DNA from: Fidelibacterota bacterium
GTDB lineage: Bacteria > Fidelibacterota > Marinisomatia > SCGC-AAA003-L08 > D37C17
Assembly: GCA_002717625.1 (NCBI GenBank)
Contig: PBEF01000019.1
Coordinates: forward strand, 1 to 45,313
DNA length: 45,313 bases
Reading direction: 5' to 3'
The notes under the pieces were generated by a model that saw nothing but the letters and a program-made list of their open reading frames with translations, was not told the DNA's origin and ran no database searches. Position 1 is the first letter of the stretch; each line of letters starts with the position of its first letter. A program made the position numbers and the translations under genes. Positions 9,426 to 18,563 of the stretch are shown here, piece after piece.

Positions 9426-10821
9426 TCTGTTTCAAAAACTTTATAATAATATTCTAATAAGTAAAGGGGGGAAATCTATTTCCCCCTTTTTATTCGTCAT
9501 CCTATTTTATTCATTAGGACTTTCTCAATTTCAAATATCACATTGGACACATCCAGGAATCCTTGTATCGGATACAACTAAAATTAATCAAATTCATTTT
9601 TACACAAATAATGATATCAATTTCATCAGCAAAAGTGACTCAACAAAAGTATATACATCCTTATCTGGATTAAAAATATATTTCCCAATGAATGAATCAT
9701 TAGAATTAAAAATGGATATTTATCATAAAAAATACAGAACTAGATTTGTTCATGAATTACTACAAATTGATGCACATGAACATTATAAAGGACTCAATTA
9801 TCATTTAATATATAAAAAAAATAAATCGTTTATTCCTTCTTTATTCTTATCTCCCTTAACACAATCAATAGGCTCTGATGTTAATTTTTTGCTCAGAAAT
9901 GGCATAGCAATACAAACAGGATATTTCATTCACAAGAAGGCTTTTGATACAAAAATAGCATATGAAGATTTTTTATATAATGTAAATAATGTAGAAAAAA
10001 TTCAGCACTTACATACATTTAGATTAAAACATAAAATCAATAATGTAGCTATTACTATAAATGACCAAAGTAGTTTTTATAATATTAATCAACAAGATAG
10101 CAATAATGATAAGATAGATAGCCCATATTACAAAGATGATTTAAGTTCTATACAATTAATCATAAATAATCAAAATAAATCAAAAATATTTATAGAGCAT
10201 AAACGCAGAAAAAAAGATTTTGCATTACACTTTATTCAAAATAATAATCCCTTTTTGAAATTGAATAAAGTATATTTTTTATCATCTCAAACAAAATTAA
10301 GTATTCATAATAACCAAGTTGAATTAGGATTTTTACATAGAGAGAGTGATTTAATTTTATCATCTAGAATTAAAGCATCTATGATAGGGAATTCACTAGA
10401 AACAATTTTAGGGGCTGCTTTTGTTAATAATCTTGATGAAGGACATATTACTATTGATAAATTGTTTATTAACTATAAAAAAAATATAAATAATCATACA
10501 TTCAAATTTCATATTGGATATACAATTGATAGGTATAACATTGATATTCGTAATTCTCTATATACAGCATCATCTTTTTTTATTGCTCCATTTGATATAA
10601 CATATGATTTTTTACAATATAAGAGAAAAACAGCTGTCATATTTGGATTTGAAGATTCAATCCAATTTAAAAAAATAATATTTAATATGAAATTTTATCA
10701 AAATATTCCAATTAAAATTTATAAATGGATCGAAGATGACCCAGAAAAACCTGATTTTAATAATATGGTTAATTATGGGTTAGGACAATTTTTATTTAAT
10801 ATATTCATACCCTTAGATTAA
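9415..10821 (+). CDS. Probable outer-membrane beta-barrel protein, unknown function
   Basis: About 468 residues from the first of two adjacent ATGs (9415 and 9418), which overlap the stop of the preceding lipoprotein gene. An agagg sequence lies just upstream. The frame is open from 9379, but those codons lie deep in the upstream gene. The N-terminus carries an unusually long n-region before the hydrophobic stretch PFLFVILFYSLGLSQ, which looks like a signal peptide. The rest alternates polar and hydrophobic residues and is rich in Tyr, Phe and Asn (for example HTFKFHIGYTIDRYNIDIRN), as in beta-barrels. No family is recognised. A terminator-like hairpin lies within its first codons. Confidence 0.7.
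   Translation: MMINLFQKLYNNILISKGGKSISPFLFVILFYSLGLSQFQISHWTHPGILVSDTTKINQIHFYTNNDINFISKSDSTKVYTSLSGLKIYFPMNESLELKMDIYHKKYRTRFVHELLQIDAHEHYKGLNYHLIYKKNKSFIPSLFLSPLTQSIGSDVNFLLRNGIAIQTGYFIHKKAFDTKIAYEDFLYNVNNVEKIQHLHTFRLKHKINNVAITINDQSSFYNINQQDSNNDKIDSPYYKDDLSSIQLIINNQNKSKIFIEHKRRKKDFALHFIQNNNPFLKLNKVYFLSSQTKLSIHNNQVELGFLHRESDLILSSRIKASMIGNSLETILGAAFVNNLDEGHITIDKLFINYKKNINNHTFKFHIGYTIDRYNIDIRNSLYTASSFFIAPFDITYDFLQYKRKTAVIFGFEDSIQFKKIIFNMKFYQNIPIKIYKWIEDDPEKPDFNNMVNYGLGQFLFNIFIPLD
9464..9490 (+). terminator. Rho-independent terminator-like hairpin inside coding start
   Basis: An A3G6A3 arm and a T3C5T-run arm face each other across a 4-nt loop and are followed by T's, the classic form of an intrinsic terminator. 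It lies about 40 nt after the lipoprotein stop but within the reading frame of the next gene, between its start codons and its signal-peptide core. Confidence 0.65.
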
Positions 10822-10886
10822 AAATTTTAATGCTTTATATTATGACCAAATATATTTTAATTTTAGAGCTGTAGTATTAAGTATTT

Positions 10887-10967
10887 GCCGCGATGGTGGA
10901 ATTGGTAGACACGCTGGTCTTAGGAACCAGTGCTTATGGCGTGGGGGTTCGACTCCCTCTCGCGGCA
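10887..10967 (+). tRNA. tRNA-Leu (anticodon UAG)
   Basis: A complete class II tRNA. The acceptor arms GCCGCGA and TCGCGGC pair over 7 bp with discriminator A. The D-loop region is TGGTGGAATTGGTAGACAC. The anticodon stem CTGGT/ACCAG encloses the loop CTTAGGA, giving anticodon TAG. A variable arm (TGCTTATGGCGT) of class II length follows, then a T-loop TTCGACT with GGGGG/CCCTC stem. CCA is not encoded; CAC follows the discriminator. It reads CUA-type leucine codons. It lies between two paralogous lipoprotein genes, 29 nt ahead of the second. Confidence 0.96.
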
Positions 10968-10996
10968 CACATTTATAAACAAATATGGGAGTACTT

Positions 10997-13942
10997 ATGT
11001 ACAAATATATCAAGATGTTATTTGTTTTTCTCTTACCTCTTTTAATTATTACCTGTAGTGATGATCCTAGCGGATTTACAGATGAATTAGAAGAAGCATT
11101 TACAGAATTTGTTCTATCTCTAAATGGAAGTAGTGCTAGCTTTTTAGATGATAGCGGAGCAATTGATCAAACCTCTGATGCTGCAGAAAGTTTTAAGCAA
11201 GGAATTGCAGATAATCTGAATAATACAGATGATGTTAGTGGTGTAGATAAAGATCAAATTGTAATAACAGATATTAAGCCTATTAATACTAGAAATGATG
11301 GCTTTATCATTTCATTTAAATTTGTTGAAATTCCAAATAGTGTAGTAACAATTACAGTAGATGAATGTGTTGCTGGCTTTATAGATTTAATTGTTACTGC
11401 AATTGAAGAAGAAACAGATCTTACTATTGCAGATTACACAGTAACTCCTATTGAAGATGTCTTTATTGAAAATTTAGATGAAGAGTCAGAATGTCCTTTA
11501 GAAATAGATGAATGTGGTATTTGTGGTGGAAATGGGAAAAATGATGCTGGCTGTTGTGGAGATGCTGTTCCTGATTGTTCTGGAGAATGTGGCGGAAATA
11601 ATATGAGTTGTAATGGTAATTGTTTTGATGATGCTAGTAACAATTGTGAAACATATGATAATCCAGATGCATGCGAATTAAATGATGCTTGTCATTGGAA
11701 TGAATTATATGATGATGATGGAAATATTATATATGGATATTGTCACTTTGATGGACCCCCTGAATGTGTATGGGATTGTGAAAGACTTTGTGACTGGATT
11801 GGAGATGACCAATCAGATCCACTAGAAAGTAATCCTTTAGGTTTTTGTGAATGGGTCGTTGGAACATTAAATGGGACTGATGATTGCTCTAATGATTGTA
11901 TAGGTGATGATTTATTAGATGCACAAGAAGTACTTTATATATGCACAATATGTGTTGAAGATCCAGACTCTGGTGCATGTGAAGCATTAGGATCTGATGA
12001 TGATGATGACTGTTTTGAATGGATGGATTTTGATATTGCAGATAGCTGTTATAGCTATACAAGTCCCGATATTTGTAATTCTTATGATGAATGTCACTGG
12101 GAATACTCTGATAATGGGGATGGTACAGGAGAATGTCAAATTGAAGGCCCCCCAACTTGCGTATGGGATTGTGAAGGAATTTGTCAATGGGAAGGAACAA
12201 ATAATGATGATGATCCTATTGGATTCTGTGAATGGTTAATGGATGCAACAAATAATGGTTGTACATCAGATTGTGAAGGAGATGACACTTTAGAAATTGA
12301 ACAAAAAACAGTTGACTGCCAAGCATGTCTTGATTCTGGAAACCCAGAATCAGATGCATGTTACGATGTATTCGATGATGATGGATATATGGAACAATGG
12401 TATTGCGAGCATGAGAATGGGATGGATTGGTATACTTCACTAGAAGAATGTAATCAAGAATGTCCTGAAAGCTGTTATGACGATGATTATGATTATGGGG
12501 ATGATTATGAAATGGAACAATGGTATTGTGAACATGAGAATGGGATGGACTGGTATACTTCATCAGAAGAATGTAATCAAGAATGTGATATAGAATGTAT
12601 TTTCAGTGAATATGGGGATGCCCCTGCATGTTTAGAAGATTGTACAGGATTTAATGATTGGGCGCATGTTGATATTAGCGATAGTCCTGATGCATTCTGT
12701 TATTGGCTAACAGAATCTTTTGTAAGTTCAGATTGTACAAATGATTGTGTAGATGATGAAGATGCAGATATGATTACTGCTTATCATAATGCCTGCCTTG
12801 CATGTTTAGATACAAATAATGGATGCCAAGATGCAATAGATGAGCTTGATCACATAGATGATTGGCTTGCAGATGGTGACTGTTCTCAGTTTTCAGACCC
12901 ATATGAATGTAATGCAACTGAAGGATGTAATTATGTTGAAACATTTGATCAAAATGGAAATGCTATAAATGGATGGTGTGAGTCTGATAATTGCTGGTGC
13001 CATGGTCCTGGACATATGGAAGAAGGACAAGAAGACTGTGATAACTTTGATAATTTTAATGCCTGTGTAGACTATGGCTGTGATTGGTGGTGTGAAGAAT
13101 ACGCCACTGATGACTGGTGTTTAGAATGGATGCATGATACTCATATAGATGAGTGTTATACCCTTACTAGTCCAGAAGATTGCGATAGCTTTGATGAATG
13201 TCATTGGGAAGGAGATAGTACTGCAGGAGAATGTAGAAGCGAAGGACCTCCAAGTTGTGTATGGGACTGCCCTGAAATTTGTGATTGGCATGAAAGTGAT
13301 CAAGATGATCCTATTGGGATGTGCACATGGCTAACTGATATAGTTGATAACAATGACTGCACTACAGACTGTCAAGGGAATGGTTTAGATGAGGTAAATG
13401 AATATTATGAATTATGTCAAGCATGTCTTGAATCTGAAAATCCAGAATCAGACGAATGTAAAAATGTTTATGATGATGATAATGATGACACTACATCTTT
13501 TACCCTATTTCCAGATATTACAATAATTAAGATGACAGATGAATTCGGACATGATTTAGGAATTACAGGCGATCACTATGCTGGCTGTTGGGATGCTGAT
13601 TTGTATAATATTAATAACAATCGACCTTCTACTAGTATAAATTGGGATATAGAACCACTAACTACTATGCTTGGTCCAATCTATCCTAACCCATTTAATC
13701 CTGTAACTACTTTACCTATAGAATTATCTGAAGCTGATACTCTTAGTGTTTTTGTGATTGATAATAATAATGAAAAGGTATGCGATATAGTAAATAATGA
13801 ATACTTTGATATGGGTGTACATTCATTAGTTTTAAATATGAGTGATTGTATAACTGATCGAGGTTCTAATTATTATAGATTAATTGTTGATTTTGGATCA
13901 TATGAATGTTTTCAAAATATGGACTACAATATACCCGATTAA
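10997..13942 (+). CDS. Very Cys/Asp-rich lipoprotein with four-fold disulfide module and T9SS-like tail
   Basis: 981 residues from the ATG at 10997, chosen because GGGAG lies 5 nt upstream; the in-frame ATG at 10985 lacks such a site. The lipobox IITC gives the acylated cysteine at residue 20. Residues of about 30-170 match the domain of the 7071 lipoprotein, then a DECGICGGNG cassette near 171. A long Cys-rich region follows, with four modules anchored by PPxCVWDC-like motifs near residues 253, 384, 541 and 750 (the third reads ACLEDC). The C-terminus has YPNPFNP and a beta sandwich resembling type IX secretion sorting domains. Function is unknown; a rigid, disulfide-linked surface or matrix protein is an inference. 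Confidence 0.85.
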   Translation: MYKYIKMLFVFLLPLLIITCSDDPSGFTDELEEAFTEFVLSLNGSSASFLDDSGAIDQTSDAAESFKQGIADNLNNTDDVSGVDKDQIVITDIKPINTRNDGFIISFKFVEIPNSVVTITVDECVAGFIDLIVTAIEEETDLTIADYTVTPIEDVFIENLDEESECPLEIDECGICGGNGKNDAGCCGDAVPDCSGECGGNNMSCNGNCFDDASNNCETYDNPDACELNDACHWNELYDDDGNIIYGYCHFDGPPECVWDCERLCDWIGDDQSDPLESNPLGFCEWVVGTLNGTDDCSNDCIGDDLLDAQEVLYICTICVEDPDSGACEALGSDDDDDCFEWMDFDIADSCYSYTSPDICNSYDECHWEYSDNGDGTGECQIEGPPTCVWDCEGICQWEGTNNDDDPIGFCEWLMDATNNGCTSDCEGDDTLEIEQKTVDCQACLDSGNPESDACYDVFDDDGYMEQWYCEHENGMDWYTSLEECNQECPESCYDDDYDYGDDYEMEQWYCEHENGMDWYTSSEECNQECDIECIFSEYGDAPACLEDCTGFNDWAHVDISDSPDAFCYWLTESFVSSDCTNDCVDDEDADMITAYHNACLACLDTNNGCQDAIDELDHIDDWLADGDCSQFSDPYECNATEGCNYVETFDQNGNAINGWCESDNCWCHGPGHMEEGQEDCDNFDNFNACVDYGCDWWCEEYATDDWCLEWMHDTHIDECYTLTSPEDCDSFDECHWEGDSTAGECRSEGPPSCVWDCPEICDWHESDQDDPIGMCTWLTDIVDNNDCTTDCQGNGLDEVNEYYELCQACLESENPESDECKNVYDDDNDDTTSFTLFPDITIIKMTDEFGHDLGITGDHYAGCWDADLYNINNNRPSTSINWDIEPLTTMLGPIYPNPFNPVTTLPIELSEADTLSVFVIDNNNEKVCDIVNNEYFDMGVHSLVLNMSDCITDRGSNYYRLIVDFGSYECFQNMDYNIPD
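12389..12463 (+). repeat. 75-nt direct repeat, copy 1 (inside lipoprotein gene)
   Basis: This stretch encodes MEQWYCEHENGMDWYTS plus EECNQEC and is nearly identical in DNA to 12512-12586, offset by 123 nt. The few differences are mostly silent, which suggests a recent in-frame duplication or gene conversion. Confidence 0.85.
12512..12586 (+). repeat. 75-nt direct repeat, copy 2 (inside lipoprotein gene)
   Basis: Second copy of the unit at 12389-12463. The only protein change in the unit that I see is Leu to Ser before EECNQEC. Between the copies is an Asp/Tyr-rich linker of 16 codons. Confidence 0.85.
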
Positions 13943-13953
13943 TTGTTTTAATT

Positions 13954-15000
13954 TTATAGCTTATTATATGTCTTCTTATTAAATACATAATATTTAATAA
14001 GAAGACTAAAGCTAGCAATCATCTTTTGAGCAAACAATTTTTTATTATTTACAGTCTTAATAGATTTTATTTTTCTTCTTCTTTTTAAAATGATTGAAAA
14101 ATTAAATACAATCCATAAAAGTGCTAAATAATGATATAAAAAATGCAAAGGTCTTAAACTCACAAGCTCCTTTAATGAAGATATAATCTCAAGTGGTAAG
14201 CGTAAAGTAAAATAACACAAAGAACGCCACATACAATAATTACTAAGCAATAATACTAAACTGTTTCTGTGGTTATAATATACTTTTTTTGCAGACTGCA
14301 TAGGTAATGTTGCTCCACCCAAATGATATAAAACAGCACTAGGTTCTACCCATACCTCTGAATCTGATAAATATGACTTCCAGTGATAATCAATCTCCTC
14401 CATATGAGCAAATAAATCTTCATCAAAACCTTCTATTTTATCAAAATTACTTTTCCTAGTTAAAAAACCAGCTCCTGATGCCCAAAATATTTTAACTGAA
14501 TCATCATACTGACCTTGATCTGTTTCAACTCTATTAAATATTCTTCCTCGAGTAAATGGAAAAACTAAATAATCCATAAAACCACCACTTGCTCCAGCGT
14601 AATCAAATGAAGATTTATCATCTAAATTTAAAATCTTAGGTTGTACAGAACTTATTTTAGAATCAGATCTTAATTTATCAACCAATTTAGAAATACAATT
14701 TTGATCAAGAACAGTATCATTATTAAGAAAAAATAAATAGTCCCCTTTAGCATCTTTTGCTCCAAGATTACAACCACCAGCATACCCTAAATTTTTTAAT
14801 GATTTAATAATAACAACTTCAGGATAATTAATATGTACATGATTAATACTATCATCTGAACTTGCATTATCAACAATAATAATTTCAAAATTTTGATATG
14901 AAGATTGATAGATGGACTTAAGGCAATCTAATAAAATATCTTTATTGTTATGATGGGGAATAATGATTGAAACCAGTATTGGAAATTCGTCCTGATTCAT
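13954..15000 (-). CDS. Family 2 glycosyltransferase (rhamnosyltransferase-like)
   Basis: A 348-residue GT-A fold enzyme. The N-terminus VSIIIPHHNNKDILLDCLKSI and IIIVDNASSDDS are the nucleotide-sugar binding start of GT2. NLGYAGGCNLG and FLNNDTVLD supply the metal-binding region, and FDEDLFAHMEEIDYHWK the acceptor-side motif typical of WbbL/rhamnosyltransferase-like members. Two hydrophobic segments near residues 255-305 may attach it to the membrane. It probably adds a sugar to a surface glycan or glycoprotein; the substrate cannot be read from sequence. It starts 2 nt after the DUF2723 gene, which supports a shared glycosylation role. Confidence 0.9.
   Translation of the reverse strand: MNQDEFPILVSIIIPHHNNKDILLDCLKSIYQSSYQNFEIIIVDNASSDDSINHVHINYPEVVIIKSLKNLGYAGGCNLGAKDAKGDYLFFLNNDTVLDQNCISKLVDKLRSDSKISSVQPKILNLDDKSSFDYAGASGGFMDYLVFPFTRGRIFNRVETDQGQYDDSVKIFWASGAGFLTRKSNFDKIEGFDEDLFAHMEEIDYHWKSYLSDSEVWVEPSAVLYHLGGATLPMQSAKKVYYNHRNSLVLLLSNYCMWRSLCYFTLRLPLEIISSLKELVSLRPLHFLYHYLALLWIVFNFSIILKRRRKIKSIKTVNNKKLFAQKMIASFSLLIKYYVFNKKTYNKL
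13970..14006. terminator. 16-bp perfect inverted repeat between convergent genes
   Basis: GTCTTCTTATTAAATA and its exact reverse complement are separated by the 5-nt loop CATAA. It begins 28 nt after the lipoprotein stop and lies inside the last codons of the converging glycosyltransferase gene. It could end transcription from the plus side, although no long T-run follows on either strand. Confidence 0.5.
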
Positions 15001-15002
15001 TA

Positions 15003-18000
15003 TTATTGTATAGATATTTGTTCTATGATTTTTTTACGTTTATTAATCATTCTCTGATTAGAAGGATTAGCATTAATCCATATATCCAGTTCTTGGAGTG
15101 CCGCATCATAGTTAGTATTAGCCTTATACGCATTGACTAAGGTATATAACATGCCTTCAATTTTATCATTTTTAAATGTTTCAATAGCAAAATCAATATA
15201 TTCTTGACGGCCCATAGTTTCTAATAAAATATCAGCAATATATTTTTGCATATCAACGTCTTGTAAATCATTATCATAGTGTCCTAATAATAAGCTAGTT
15301 CCCATCTGAATCATGCCATCAATATTACCAATTTGATATAATACTCCAAAGATTGAATACTTATCACCAACAGAGAACTGATCAATGTCATATTTGTTCA
15401 AAATATTATTAACTAAAGGATCCATACTACTATGATACCCAATACTATTTACTGTTTCAAAGAATAAAGCTAATTTGCTATCTAAACTCATTTTACCATT
15501 AATAATATGCTCTGATAGCATTTGCTCTGTTAGCTCATAATGACCTAATTCTAATGCTCTAATAATTGCAATTAATTTGACATTTACATCAGTATTAACA
15601 CTAACTAAATCTTTTAATATTCTTTTTTGGTTTTCTTTATCATCTAAAGGTTTAAATACTTTATCAAGCATTTCAAATCCCAACCAAGGATCAAGAGGAA
15701 GTACATTATTAGGGAAATAATCATTTAACTGTTTAATTAGTAAGTCTACTTCTTCTAAATTATTTTTTTGTAGTTGAGATTGCATCATTCTTAAATAACC
15801 AATTCTATAATTTTGAACTAATCGTTTAATATTATCGCTAAAAAACATTTCAGAATTATTCAAATTATTATAACGATAAATTCCTTTATTATTCTTAACA
15901 GCCTGCGTGTAATCTTCAGCTGTTCTAATGGTATCTGTTAATGCTGCTTGCGTAAGATTAATTTTCATTTTTTTATAATTAAGAGCTTCAATAGGATTTT
16001 CAGGTAATTCTTCTGAAACTAAACGATATGTCATGCCTTCCATTTGCAAGTAATCACCTAATCCTAATTGATTATTTTCAGAAACAGTAGCGGCAAAATA
16101 AATAGGTTTTTCATTATACAAATCTTGAATAATCTCTAATATCATATAATCCTGTATTCTTAAAACTTGCTTGTGATATGATGGCACATTAAATCTAAAT
16201 AATGTATTTTTATCTATGTATAAAGCGCAATCAATCACATCCCATGGTACCACTCCTTTAAACTCTTGAGAACATAATTTATAACCTTCCTCAGTGCTAA
16301 TTAAATAATCACTCTCAATATTATATATATCATCACGTAATGCTGCATTATCAAATTCAAGGTTTAATTTAGGGTTATCATTAATCAATTGCTCTATATA
16401 CCAAGGGGTATTTAATAAACTTAAATTGACTACCTTAACATCTCTTCGAATATTTTCAACTTCTTGTAAATACCATAAAGGAAATGTATCATTATCTCCA
16501 TTAGTAAATATAATCGCATTTGGTTCGCATGAATTAAGAAGATTGTAACCATAATCCCAGGCAACATAATTACCTTTTCTAGAATGTTCTTTATAATCAG
16601 CAACTAGCATTGTAAATGTCATTAACATAAATATCAAAGCTGAAACTGATATAGATATAAAAGAGGCTATGTTTGAATCTTCAAAAAATTCTTTTATTTT
16701 CTTTTGAATAAAGCTAATGCCAATTCCAATCCAAATTGAAAAAGCAAAAAAACTGCCAACATAAGAATAGTCTCTTTCCCTAGGCTGAGGATCATATTGA
16801 TTTAAATAAATCACGAGCATTATGCCAGTAGCTAAAAATACACTCAATACTGCTAAGGCTCTTTTCCAATCTCTTCTAAAGTGATAATAAAGTCCAATTA
16901 ATCCAAATATAAATGCTAATGGAAGTCCGTATCTGAAAAAATCGATACCATCTAATTTTCTATTACCTACTGGTTGACCATTCAAATCATTAATAAGCCA
17001 AGGTTTTTCATTTTTATCAGAACGTCCAATAAACTGCCATGCAAAATAACGTAGATACATCTCTTTAATTTGATAATCCCAAACAAAATTTAATTTTTCT
17101 TTAAATGTTGGATTATGCTTATCAGTAGTCCATCTTTTCCAATGCCCACTATTACTACTTTTTATAGCTGCTGCAGGATTAAACGATGTAATTGCTCCAT
17201 ATTGATCCCTATTAATATAAGATAATGCTCGATCTAAATTATCTGGGTTATTTTCATTAATTCTAGGGTGTTGATTTGCCCTAATAAATATTGTTGTATA
17301 AGATGAATAGCCAATAAAAATCAATATAAAACAAGATAAAAACACCTTTACTGATAATGTGTTATTTTTCTGTTCATCCCATAAAAGCATATACGATAAT
17401 ATTGATATCAAAATAACTAATAATAAAAGACCAAAAAGCACCCAGGCTGACTGCCAAAACAATAATTGAAAAAAGCCCAAAGTATCTTTTTTTCTATCTA
17501 AAATTTGCTGATCTTTTAATAATAGGGCCCTATCTTTCTTCAATCTCTCCAAGTATTCATAATCAACATTATTCATACTTTGTTCTCCAATTTCTTGTTG
17601 ATTGATATAATGGTAAAATGTGTCATCAATCATACGAATCTGATTATCATAAGAATCTAAGAGATTAGAAGAGCTTTTAATAAAAAGTTTATTATAAACA
17701 ATTAAGCTAATAAATAGTAAAGATACTACGGATAATACTTTCGCTAACTTAGAAAATGAAGTGTTGTATTGACTAATATGCAATAATATGATTGCTGCAA
17801 CAATAGTAGCAATACTAAAAACAATAATATTAAGACTATTAAATTTACTTACAATATCTGGGAGCCCAAGAATAACGCCCGAATAAATTATAACAAAAAT
17901 TAAAACAGTAATAATCATTGAACAAATTAAACCTATAATATTAAAATTATATTTTTTGAAATAAATAATAAGAATAATAAATGGTAATGCTAAAAGATTC

Positions 18001-18560
18001 AATATATGAATTCCTATTGCTAGACCTAACATATATGCTATTAATAATAAATATCGAATATCCCATTTTTCATTAGAATAATGAGACCATTTTAAAATCA
18101 TCCAAAGCACTATGGCCGTAAAAAATGTAGATAATGCATAGACCTCTGATTCGACTGCATTAAACCAATGGGAATCTGTTACAGCAAAAGTTAAAGCTGC
18201 AATCATCGCACTAACATTATTAATAATAATATCAGAAAGGTCTTTTGGCTTTCCGTTAAACTCTGTAATTAAATAAACAATAATATGATATAAAAACATA
18301 ACAGAAAGGGCGCTAGATATAGGAGAAATCAAATTAACCCTTGCTCCAATATCACTAAGAATAGGAATGTGACTAAAGACATTACCTAACAGTAAAAATA
18401 AAGGTGAACCTGGAGGATGTGGGACTCCTAAAATATACGAAGTAGCAATAAATTCTCCACAATCCCAAAATGAAGTGGTTGGAGCCATTGTAGAAAAATA
18501 AACAATAAATGGCAATAGAAAGGCTAATAATCCAAAGATTTTATTAACTTGATTATACAT
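15003..18560 (-). CDS. DUF2723 membrane glycosyltransferase with C-terminal TPR-like region
   Basis: A 1185-residue protein. The N-terminal half has many membrane segments and the DUF2723 hallmark FWDCGEFIATSYILGVPHPPGSPLF near residues 30-55, with the Asp-Cys-Gly-Glu expected at the GT-C active site. Further hydrophobic segments occupy about 130-270 and 365-430, and a second cluster lies near 540-660 (YDPQPRERDYSYVGSFFAF). The soluble C-terminal 400 residues are helical, TPR-like, ending with NPSNQRMINKRKK. The domain is related to the TMEM260 family, whose human member is a protein O-mannosyltransferase. Glycan transfer at the periplasmic face is inferred. The gene lies between recG and the GT2 gene. 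Confidence 0.9.
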   Translation of the reverse strand: MYNQVNKIFGLLAFLLPFIVYFSTMAPTTSFWDCGEFIATSYILGVPHPPGSPLFLLLGNVFSHIPILSDIGARVNLISPISSALSVMFLYHIIVYLITEFNGKPKDLSDIIINNVSAMIAALTFAVTDSHWFNAVESEVYALSTFFTAIVLWMILKWSHYSNEKWDIRYLLLIAYMLGLAIGIHILNLLALPFIILIIYFKKYNFNIIGLICSMIITVLIFVIIYSGVILGLPDIVSKFNSLNIIVFSIATIVAAIILLHISQYNTSFSKLAKVLSVVSLLFISLIVYNKLFIKSSSNLLDSYDNQIRMIDDTFYHYINQQEIGEQSMNNVDYEYLERLKKDRALLLKDQQILDRKKDTLGFFQLLFWQSAWVLFGLLLLVILISILSYMLLWDEQKNNTLSVKVFLSCFILIFIGYSSYTTIFIRANQHPRINENNPDNLDRALSYINRDQYGAITSFNPAAAIKSSNSGHWKRWTTDKHNPTFKEKLNFVWDYQIKEMYLRYFAWQFIGRSDKNEKPWLINDLNGQPVGNRKLDGIDFFRYGLPLAFIFGLIGLYYHFRRDWKRALAVLSVFLATGIMLVIYLNQYDPQPRERDYSYVGSFFAFSIWIGIGISFIQKKIKEFFEDSNIASFISISVSALIFMLMTFTMLVADYKEHSRKGNYVAWDYGYNLLNSCEPNAIIFTNGDNDTFPLWYLQEVENIRRDVKVVNLSLLNTPWYIEQLINDNPKLNLEFDNAALRDDIYNIESDYLISTEEGYKLCSQEFKGVVPWDVIDCALYIDKNTLFRFNVPSYHKQVLRIQDYMILEIIQDLYNEKPIYFAATVSENNQLGLGDYLQMEGMTYRLVSEELPENPIEALNYKKMKINLTQAALTDTIRTAEDYTQAVKNNKGIYRYNNLNNSEMFFSDNIKRLVQNYRIGYLRMMQSQLQKNNLEEVDLLIKQLNDYFPNNVLPLDPWLGFEMLDKVFKPLDDKENQKRILKDLVSVNTDVNVKLIAIIRALELGHYELTEQMLSEHIINGKMSLDSKLALFFETVNSIGYHSSMDPLVNNILNKYDIDQFSVGDKYSIFGVLYQIGNIDGMIQMGTSLLLGHYDNDLQDVDMQKYIADILLETMGRQEYIDFAIETFKNDKIEGMLYTLVNAYKANTNYDAALQELDIWINANPSNQRMINKRKKIIEQISIQ

Positions 18561-18563
18561 AAA

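Noticed and set aside
10887-10967. tRNA-Leu as an integration site for a mobile island
   Set aside because: No integrase, no repeat of the tRNA 3' end nearby, and the flanking lipoproteins match the local style and base composition.
11889-12563. Minus-strand open frames of about 66-115 codons inside the Cys-rich lipoprotein gene
   Set aside because: They are shadows of the Asp/Cys-rich coding on the plus strand, with His/Ile-rich, low-complexity translations and no start signals.
12389-12586. Two near-identical blocks that could suggest a CRISPR-like array
   Set aside because: Only two copies, in frame, and 75 nt long inside a continuous protein-coding repeat; there are no spacers or cas genes.
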